Shown here piece by piece: positions 56,115 through 64,000 of a stretch of DNA of 64,000 bases; the stretch's first letter is position 1, and each line of letters opens with the position of its first letter. Under the pieces are notes generated by a model, which made no database searches, had not been told where the DNA came from, and was given only the letters and a program-made list of their open reading frames with translations. Source of the stretch: Aldrovandia affinis (lineage: Eukaryota > Chordata > Actinopteri > Notacanthiformes > Halosauridae); assembly GCA_029706075.1 (NCBI GenBank), contig JAINUG010000015.1:2203715-2267714 (forward strand). The letters are read 5' to 3'. The translations under genes were made by a program, and so were the position numbers.

Positions 56115-56814
56115 GCTCTAAATTACAATGCTTTGGGATCAACAAACACTGATCTTGTTCTTCATACAAATATTGTAGGTTGTAGGTTATGTCAAAGGAG
56201 TGACTAATTAAAAAAAACTGCAAATGCTGTATCATTAGAAATGTTGTTCTGTTTTGTTGCCTACTGCCTATTTTATTTTTTTGTGGTCCTTATTTTGAAT
56301 TTATGCTACCTTATAGATAGTAGAGGACTGTCATGGGAGGATGGATGCAGAAGGCTAATTGATTGAGGGAACTGTTGTGGTAAGGAGAAAAGCTAATCAA
56401 ACAAGCTTTGTGGGCTGACACTAACGAGAAGTGTTCAGAAGTGACCGGACCTGGAAGCAGAGGAAACAAGAGAGGTTATCTATGTAGATAGTCATAAGGC
56501 AAATAATATTCTTGTTTGCTAGTGGGATTTCATATAGTCTGTGGTGGCCCACTAGGAGGTGCTGTGTTTCTCTTTCTTTTAAACAGTTTTTAGGCTTGTC
56601 TTTGTTTCCCGGTATCCTGGAAAGGAAAGGAGAGTCTTACCTGAGTGTCCAGCGTCGTAGGAACCAGTCCGGTCTCGTACACGTACACGTACACAAAGTG
56701 GATTTAAATATGGTAAGAGTAATCATAGTTCGTGCAAGAGATCAAGAGATCAGTGTAGTAACACTGCAACATACATAATTGTTGGCAGCTGCACATCCTA
56801 CCTATAGAAAGAAA
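56115..56814. other. Unassigned sequence
   Basis: Contains a short ACGTACACGTACAC repeat near 56680-56694. No gene recognised. Confidence 0.4.
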
Positions 56815-56819
56815 AGTTA

Positions 56820-57641
56820 CAGTTTTTTCACATTTTTAAACATGTGATGATGGCAGTTGTGGAAGATGGCCAGTGATTCCGCGGTCCTGACCGAGTGTGG
56901 AATATTATTCCACCACCAGAGTGTCAGGACAGAGAAGAGGCGAGACCGCAAGGGATGGCTGCCAGGCGCCCAAAAGGACGAAACAGTCAGTATGCCAGAG
57001 GAGGCAGAGCGGAGGGGTCTAGCTGGGGTGTAGAGTGTGATGAGTGTCTGGAGGTAGGTTCCCCTTTTGGCCTGATATGCCAGCACCAGTGATTTAAATT
57101 TGATTCATGTTGCTATATGGAGCCAGTGAAGTGTGGTGAGTAGTGAGGTAGCATCCGTGAACCAGGCATGCAGCTGCAGTCTGCACTAGTTGCAGTGGCT
57201 TGATGGCACAGGCTGATAAGCTTACCAGCAAGACATTACAGTAGTCGAGACGTGAGATTACCAAAGCCTGCACCAGACGTTTTGTGACCTCTTGGGTGGA
57301 GAACAGGCAAATTCTCCATGTTCTGGAGTGCACTAATGTTCCTGGTAGACCGGGACAGAGACACTTTGGAGCCTTCCACATTGATTGAGGCATAAATCAT
57401 TGGGGAGCCCTTCGCTGACAGGAAGAGCAGCTCAATCTTCCCCAGGTTGAGCTTCAGGTAGTGGGTGGACATCTAAGCAGAGATGTCTGCCAGGCATGCA
57501 GAGATATGCATTGCAACCTGGGTTTCCAAAGGAGAGAAAGATTTCAGTATCATCAGCATAACAGTGATATGAAAAACCATGAGCAGAGATAACATAACTA
57601 AGTGACTTGGTATACAGGGAGAACAGGAGGGGGCCTAGCAC
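56820..57641 (-). pseudogene. L2 reverse transcriptase, C-terminal part
   Basis: Starts [20 protein letters not shown] and [14 protein letters not shown] (catalytic YADD) near 57640-57520, then [20 protein letters not shown], the LDYCNVLLVSLSACAIKPLQ block near 57240, and a C-terminal WWNNIPHSVRTAESLAIF near 56900. Frameshifts and stops are present. The order and motifs are those of fish L2/Maui ORF2. Confidence 0.88.
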
Positions 57642-57694
57642 CCCCTCCCCTGCAGTTGCTGGCGCTCACCAAGACGTGAATCACTTCTCAGAAC

Positions 57695-59007
57695 ATGGCC
57701 ACCCCTGCTGCTCTCTCCACTGCTTACACCTTCTCTCACACTCCACAACCCACAGGTAGATGTAGAGGGACAGGTATACTAGTCTCCGCCCTGTGGAGAT
57801 TTGCCTCATCCACTCGGTTATCCTATCTCTCTTCCTCCTTTTATTCACTCTGTCCTATCTCTACCAAACTAGCTTGTTGGAGCAAATTGACTCAAATTGT
57901 GAGCAGCAAAAATAAATGGAGAAAATCCAAATCCCCTGTTGACCTGGCAGCCTTCACACTCTCCTGGCTACCTTTTCCTCTAACCTTTCCTCTGATAAAT
58001 CTGCATTTGTCTCCTCTAAAATTAAATCCTCTGCATCTAACCAATGCAAACTCTTTCCTCTCTCCTCTTCCTCCCCCACCCCCTCCACTAACTGCAGATG
58101 ACTTTGCATCCTTCTTTTGCAAGAAAGTCAATAACATTCACAACTCCTTCTCCCCAACCCCTCCCACACCTACCCCTCCCTCACCTATCTTACAACCCAA
58201 CCCACAAGCTTCCCTGTCCTACTTCTCACCCCTCTCTGACCCTGACATCTCACAACTTATTCACTCCCACTGTCCTACCACCTGCCCTCTCGATCCCATT
58301 CCCTCCCCTCTCTTCCAGTCCATCTCCATGGACATCCTCCCCTTTGTCTCCAATATTATCAACTCCTCTTTTTCCTCTGGTACTGTCCCCTCTGCTCCCA
58401 AAAGGGCCCATGTCATCCCCCTCCTCAAAAAACCCTCTCTGAATCCTGCTGACATCTCTAACTACCGACCTGTCTTTAGGCTGCATATAAACAACTGTCT
58501 CTATATCTCCTACGGAACGACCTGCTTGATTCCAACCAATCAGGCTTCAAGGCAGGTCACTCTACTGAAACTGCTCTGCTCATGGTCACTGAGGATGTCC
58601 ACTCAGGGAAGACTAAATCACTCAGCTCCGTACTCCTCCTGCTCGACCTATCAGCTGCATATGACACCATTAACCACCAGAGTCTGCTCTCATCTCTTGC
58701 TGAGATGGGAATCTCAGGATGTGCACTGGCAGGTTTTGAGTCATACCTGGCTGACCAGTCCTGTCAGATGGCCTGGAGAGGTTCCCTCTCATCTCCCCAC
58801 ACTCTCTCTACCGGAGTCCCGCAGGGCTCGGTGCTAGGCCCCCTGCTGTTCTCCCTATACACTAAATCACTTGGTTCAGTCATCTCTGCTCATGGTTTTT
58901 CAAATCACTGTTATGCTGATGACACCCAATTCTTTCTCTCTTTCTCTCCTTCTGAGACCCAGGTCCCGGCACGTATCTCAGCATGTCTAGCTGACATCTC
59001 TGCTTAG
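57695..59007 (+). pseudogene. L2 ORF2, endonuclease end to reverse transcriptase, inverted part
   Basis: TFSHTPQPTGRCRGTGILVS (endonuclease region) is followed by a Pro-rich Thr/Ser linker, DPIPSPLFQSISMDILPFVS, HVIPLLKKPSLNPADISNYR, then after a frameshift SGFKAGHSTETALLMVTEDV, LLLLDLSAAYDTINHQSLLS (first Asp), [36 protein letters not shown] (YADD) and CLADISA before a stop at 59005. Parts of the endonuclease are deleted. Confidence 0.88.
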
Positions 59008-59158
59008 ATGTCCACAAATCTGGAAAAATGGTCAAAAATCCACTAAATATTCCCCTAAACGAGGTTACAGTATAGCTCATAATTTGTATTGTTTATTTTT
59101 GTACAGCCTTTTTTGCTTATCTTTATCAAGGGCCTCAATAACTATGGAGTTGACTGTA

Positions 59159-60824
59159 CAGTCCCGGCCAAAAGTTTTGTCGCATGAGTGGACAAAAGTG
59201 ACAATTGCTAATTACCCAACTCTTAATTAGCTAATAAAGTTAGGAAACAACACAAATTAATCATAAGTGTCTAAAGTTTATTTAGATACCATCAAAACAA
59301 AAATTTCATAGATGCTTATAAGGTTTATAGCTTGATAATGATCAACAGGCCAGTTTTGGCCGGACAAAAGTCTTGTCGCAATGGCCAACTCCAATTTCTA
59401 GGCCACAGTGAATAAGGAAGAAACAAACAAGGGGCTTGATTAGTCAGATGTAGGTAACTGTGAGCTATAAAAGCAGAAATTTGACACTTTAAGCCATCAG
59501 TTCATGCTCAACATTGCTTCTGTCAACATGCCCAAGATCAAACCAGAAACCAAAGTGCTGATCATCAAGAATCTCAAGTCCAAGTCTCCTGCTGAAGTTG
59601 CAGACATCTTCAATGTGTCTAAACGGCAGGTGGAGAAGATTCGCAAGCACTACCAAGAGACTGGCATCGTCCATGACAGACCCAGGTCGGGCAGACCGCA
59701 CAAGACAACTGCTCGAGAAGACAGCTTGCTGGTCCGACTGTCAAAAGCCAGCCCCATGTCAACCGCCTCACAGCTCCAGGAGGAGTGGACGCCAGCTCGC
59801 TTGCTCGCAATGGTCTCCACGGTCGTATTGCTGCCCAGAAACCAGCGCTAAACAAGAGACAGCTAAGAAATCGTGTTTGCGTGACGCTAAGGCCCATAGC
59901 CTGACGGAAGGTTGGACAGCAGAAAAGTGGCGAAAAATAGATTTTTCAGATGAATCGTCAGTTGAGCTCCATCCCAAGCGCCGCCAATATTGTCGACAAC
60001 CCTCTGGGGCCCGTCTGGACCCACGGTTCACCCAGGAGACAGTCAAATTTGGAGGTGAAAAGATTATGGTTTGGGGTTACATCCAATACGGAGGTGCCAG
60101 GGAGATCTGTAAGGTGGATGGTAACATTGACAGTGCCAAATATCAACAGATTCTTGCCTCCCAGTACATTCCCAACTACAAAAGGGGTCAAATTTTTCAA
60201 CAGGATGGAGCTCCTTGCCATACCTCAGGTTCCACTATGAAGTTTCTCAGGGGGAAGAAGATCAAGGTCCTTCAGGGATGGCCAGCACAGTCTCCAGATA
60301 TGAATATTATTGACCATATCTGGGGAAGAATGAAGGAGGAAGCTTGGAGGACCAAGCCGAAGAACTTGGAGGAGCTTTGGGATGCCTGCAAGGTGGCCTT
60401 CCATGCCATCCCGATGACTTCATCAACAAGCTCTACGACTCTCTGCCAAATCGGATGGCAACTGTTCTGCAGGCCAAAGGAACCCATACAAGATATTAAT
60501 TTCTTAACTTATAGTCCATGATGAAATACTAGACTGATTTTTCATTTGTTATTTTATTTACTTTTTTGAGAAAGATAACATTTCTTGATTATAATTTGAT
60601 TTGCGACAAGACTTTTGTCCAGGTAGAAACTGGCTTGTTCATCATTATCAAGCAATAAACCTTATAAGCATCTATGAAATTTTTGTTTTGATGGTATCTA
60701 AATAAACTTTAGACACTTATGATTAATGTGTGTTGTTTCCTAACTTTATTAGCTAATTAAGAGTTGGGTAATTAGCAATTGTCACTTTTGTCCACTCATG
60801 CGACAAAACTTTTGGCCGGGACTG
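59159..60824 (+). mobile_element. Tc1-like element J (1666 bp) with about 220-bp inverted repeats
   Basis: TA flanks both sides (59157-59158 and 60825-60826). The ends start CAGTCCCGGCCAAAAGTTTT. The inverted repeats extend to about 59381 and back from 60601, and each has an inner direct repeat (CCGGACAAAAGTCTTGTCGC) of the outer motif, the IR/DR arrangement. The sequence between encodes the transposase. Confidence 0.95.
59528..60521 (+). pseudogene. Transposase of element J, DD35D-like triad
   Basis: ATG 59528 opens MPKIKPETKVLIIKNLKSKS and AEVADIFNVSKRQVEKIRKH (helix-turn-helix), then RPRSGRPHKTT (GRPR linker). The frame shifts near 59780 and again near 59875. The third frame has WTAEKWRKIDFSDESSVEL (first Asp), KIMVWGYIQYGGA, FQQDGAPCHTS (second Asp) and WPAQSPDMNIIDHIWGRMK. 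The third acidic residue is Asp, not Glu, and 35 residues lie between it and the second Asp. The C-terminus is open to 60521. Apart from two frameshifts it is well preserved. Confidence 0.9.
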
Positions 60825-60829
60825 TATGT

Positions 60830-63019
60830 AACATACTTGCAAGGTTTCCATGGATGAGGGAAAATGTGAAAATGTGTTAATAAATGTATTGATCTAGTCT
60901 GAAATGTGTAATTTCACATTTTGGTTGCTGTTTTAAAATTAAAGGGATGGTTATAAATTAACCTGTGGCCCAATTATTGGTGGTATTATTAATGTCCAGC
61001 TTTCCAAGTGCTAGTGATGTTTATTGTGAGCCAAGCATTAGCCATAGCTTGTTAGCACTATAGGTATATACAGTATATATTTTTTGTTTCAGCAACCTGC
61101 TTTTTTCCCTGCAACCTGCATTCCGGGCAAGTGCCTTTACCGGTTGCGCTACCCCTGTTTAGCACTAGTTTTTAAATATATAATGGAAATTCAAATCGGG
61201 TGTCATTGAAAGCCATTCATTGAGTTGAAGAGTAGGAACCCTGTGTTGGAAAACATTTGAGTCTTCAATTCAATTACCCACCTTGGTGTGTGTCTCAACC
61301 AGTGTTGAAGACAATGACCATCTCACCGTTTGTCACCATTTGTGATAACTTCATCTATCCCCCCCCCCCACACACAATGTGTCTCACCTGTCATCTCCCC
61401 CAGGTTTAATTTCCCCCTATTTGATGTCTCATTCTGTTCTAAACAATGACCATTTGGTAGTTTGTAACTTTTTGTGATGTGATTAGCAGGATGTGTGCTC
61501 TGTGTGAAGAACTCACTGTGTGCCCAACTGATTTGATTTGGAACAAACCTTTCCATTATCATCATGTCATGAACCTTGATCTTGTATTTATATTGAGTAC
61601 ATTTCTGATGCATTTCAATAGAGGCAATGAGTATTTGTAGCCATATTTCTGGTTAAGTATGTTTAGTAAGCAATTTGCTTGTTGACCGCTAACATTTGTA
61701 TATAAACTCCCACTAAAATAAAAAAGATTAGAAAAAATAGATACTTTTCTTTTCTGAATTTTCAAATAACATCAAATAGCAATGACGAGGGATGAAAAGT
61801 ATGGATGAAGTATGCTTCAGTATATATGGTTTTCAGTTCTCCCAAGTATACAAGAACACAGCTGGGAATTTTGATACATACTTATCTTTGCTTACTTGAG
61901 TTTTTGAAAAGTACAATTCAGTGAATACCAGACAGAAAGGTCAAAAGACATTAAAGATTCATATTTCACTCCATTGCCCTGTGGAACTAGATGTGATCCT
62001 GCCCCTTAGCCTCTCCTTAGAGCTACAGCAGAAGAAATATAAGGGCGATGTGAAGGACATGTTTTGTTACCTTACCTTTTGTTGATTCCAGAGTTCAGTC
62101 CCACAAGATTTCCACACTCATTCTTTAGTTTTCCCCCTATGCATTTACTTTACCTTTATTTCTTCCATTAGTATATATGTGAAACTGTGTGACAATGGCA
62201 CTTTTCTGGGCAGCACATATTTTTTTAAGATTAAATGACGTTAGTCCATTTGAGTTAAAAGTCTATGCTACAGGCAGCTGATGATTGTGTTTCTGTCTGT
62301 GCCATGACGTGTAACAGTGTCTGCAGCATATTTCTTTGGAGAAATTCAATATTGGAAAACCTGTCATGTGGTCAAGGCAGATGATCTTTAATCACTGAAA
62401 AAAAATTTAAACTCTTTTTTCTTTATAGAAGGATTAGCAGTGGATTAGTGGAATCCTGAATTAGCAACCCTGTGTTACTATATTACACTGGTTATCTTCC
62501 CAGATTTTAGACTCTAACAGAGAGGCCATGCCCAAGACAAAAGTTTGTTGGAGTAATTACCGGAATGATTTTGTATTTTATGCGCTAATTATATTACCTT
62601 GGTGTTGATCTATTGATAAGGCATTCAATACGACATGTGCAGTTAAATTCAGCATACTGTCAGGCTTTGGTGTCCTTCAATAAGTGGGTTTGACCGTTGA
62701 TACAAATTGCATAAAAAAGTAAACTGGAGAAAATAATGACCTGTGGTGAGTTTCAAACTCAACAGCAAAATACAGTAATGGAACAAAATAGTAAGCAGCT
62801 ATATTAGTTTATAAACGATCAATAGCTTTGGGTATGTAGCTGGTGTGCTGGCTACAATATGCAATAGATTACGTAAAAAGGAGTTATTATAGGTCTGAGG
62901 ATAAATGAAACAAGGAGCAGCAATCCCTTTAATATAAAGTAAATGGAGAATTCAAAAGTACTCCAAATATTGAGTTTCAAAAGCATTAAATGGTGATAGC
63001 CATGCTTGTGTTTCATTTA
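60830..63019. other. Unassigned sequence
   Basis: No gene recognised. A C-run of about 11 followed by CACACACA lies at 61359-61376. Otherwise AT-rich intergenic sequence. Confidence 0.45.
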
Positions 63020-63785
63020 ATTATTTTTTAAGGGAAAATGTACCGATGAAACCAAATGAGAACTCTTTGGCAATGCAGTTCAGTGCTTTGTTTACAGACG
63101 ATGGAATCAAGCTTTTAAAGAAAGGAACACCCTACCTACAGTCAAATATGGTGGAGTTCCATAATGCTGTGGGGCTGCTTCGCTGGCTCTGGTATTCGAC
63201 TTAAGGGTATCATAAAATCAGAGGATTACCAAAGCATTTTGGAGCAAAATATGCTACCCAGTGTCAGAAAACTGGGTGCCTAGCAGGACAATGACCCAAA
63301 AGCACCCAGGAATGGTTCAAGAGAAAACATTGGACTGTTCTGGAGTGGACAGCAATGAGTCCTGATCTCAATCCTATTGAACACCAGTGGAGAGATCTGA
63401 AAACAGCAATTGGGAGAAGGCACCCTTCAAATCTGAAAGAAGTGGAGCAGTTTTCAAAAGAAGAGTGGGCCAAACTGCCAGTAGAGAGGTGTAGGAATCT
63501 CATTAATGGCTATAGGAAGCGCTTGATTGTAGCTATTTTCTCCAAAGGCTACCAAATATTAAATCTAGGCTGTCTATTAAATATTAAATCTATAATTGTG
63601 TCAATGCCATTTCTGTTTATTTTATTATTTAAGTTCTGAATCAAAAACAAAGTTTCTGTTCCATTAACAGTGAAATAAAGAATTGTGGAGACCAAATACT
63701 GTAAGTTTGGTCAACTTATTTGAAAGACAATTGTAAGGTTTTTTTTTTTTACGTGCAAGGGTGCCAATATTTTTGGCCATGACTG
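63020..63785 (+). mobile_element. Tc1/mariner relic, family K (+ strand copy, 5' truncated)
   Basis: The right end AGGGTGCCAATATTTTTGGC and CATGACTG precedes TA (63786-63787). Transposase remnants include a second-Asp QDNDPKA block (about 63280), [20 protein letters not shown] (63355-63414) and KGYQI near the C-end. Stops and a small deletion break the frame. The N-terminus and left end are absent. Confidence 0.82.
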
Positions 63786-63789
63786 TATA

Positions 63790-64000
63790 TACAGGTAACT
63801 GAAAAAAAGGAAACTGGCAACATAAAGTGTCTTAATAGGACTTTGGGCCACCACAAGCCCCCAGAACAGCTTCAATGTACCTTGGCATAGATTCAACCAG
63901 TGTCTGGAACTCTATTGGAGGGATGTAACTATTCTTCCATAAAATATTCCATCATTTGGTGTTTTGTTGACGGTGGTTGAAAACACTGTCTCAGGCAGGT
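63790..64000 (-). mobile_element. Tc1/mariner family A, running off the window
   Basis: The TIR-like CAGGTAACTGAAAAAAAGGA then AACATAAAGTGTCTTAATAG and GGACTTTGGGCCACC, followed by transposase C-terminal relic sequence on the - strand as in 4022 and 42225. It starts directly at the end of the family K element and continues beyond 64000. Confidence 0.8.

Larger units (their letters stand above)
56816..59035 (-). mobile_element. L2-type LINE with internally inverted 5' part
   Basis: The 3' part (56816-57640) lies on the - strand and the 5' part (57641 to about 59016) on the + strand. They meet head to head at 57640/57641. The two parts overlap by about 170 bp of the same reverse-transcriptase region. 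This is the layout produced by twin-primed reverse transcription. An 8-mer GTTACAGT occurs at both outer edges (56816-56823 and 59064-59071) but is weak evidence for a target duplication. Confidence 0.8.

Noticed and set aside
57695-58837. 380-codon frame considered as a host gene
   Set aside because: Endonuclease and reverse-transcriptase motifs show it is L2 LINE sequence. The frame shifts before the catalytic core.

Overview
This window is eukaryotic, AT-rich, gene-poor DNA that reads as a ray-finned fish chromosome. The reasons are the dense layer of Tc1/mariner relics, piggyBac, hAT, Harbinger, Tigger and CACTA-like elements, tRNA-derived SINEs, L2-type LINEs and a retroviral env relic. 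SINE tails with the 'AAGCGTCTGCTAAATG/TGTAATGTAA' ending resemble eel UnaSINE/UnaL2, so an elopomorph-like teleost is plausible. That is inference from remembered families; no database was searched. There are no bacterial genes, no CRISPR array and no rRNA. The only possible host coding sequence is a few isolated exon-like pieces on the + strand (904-1014, 45151-45309, 53619-53681), none of which I can name.

Layout. 0-9 kb: a solo LTR with a 4-bp target duplication (2057-2679), a tRNA-SINE, Tc1 fragments and a MITE. 9.0-12.7 kb: a Tc1 element whose right inverted repeat was hit by an endogenous retrovirus. That provirus is reduced to an env ORF plus 3' LTR, and its left end is an inverted piece of the same LTR. 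13-16 kb: a CGBP1-like hAT relic, a SINE, a Tc1 relic and a BED-finger hAT relic. 16.5-24.1 kb: a probable CACTA/EnSpm-like element on the - strand with zinc-finger, transposase and SAM-domain modules. A SINE sits in one of its introns, and a piggyBac element sits in that SINE. 24.8-35.1 kb: more Tc1 elements, one inside a second piggyBac element. One has an almost intact transposase and is split by a LINE with a 31-bp target duplication. 36.8-38.4 kb: Tc1 in Tc1 plus a pogo-like end. 38-49 kb: mostly unclassified sequence with a 66-bp perfect palindrome and an ultra-short retroinsertion. 49.3-53.5 kb: one Tc1 element interrupted by a tRNA-like triplicate, a Harbinger element (itself hit by a hAT MITE) and a Tigger element. 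54.4-64 kb: two opposed Tc1 copies of one family, a solo LTR with a 5-bp duplication, an L2 LINE with an internal inversion, and a Tc1 element with long inverted repeats and an unusual catalytic triad.

The genes do not form a pathway. The window is best read as layered insertions, where target duplications (TA, TTAA, 4, 5 and 8 bp, long LINE duplications) give the order of events. The points most worth a second look are the palindromic provirus with a chimeric-start env ORF, the SAM-domain second gene of the CACTA-like element, the DD35D-like transposase at 59.2-60.8 kb, and the unnamed exon at 45.15 kb.
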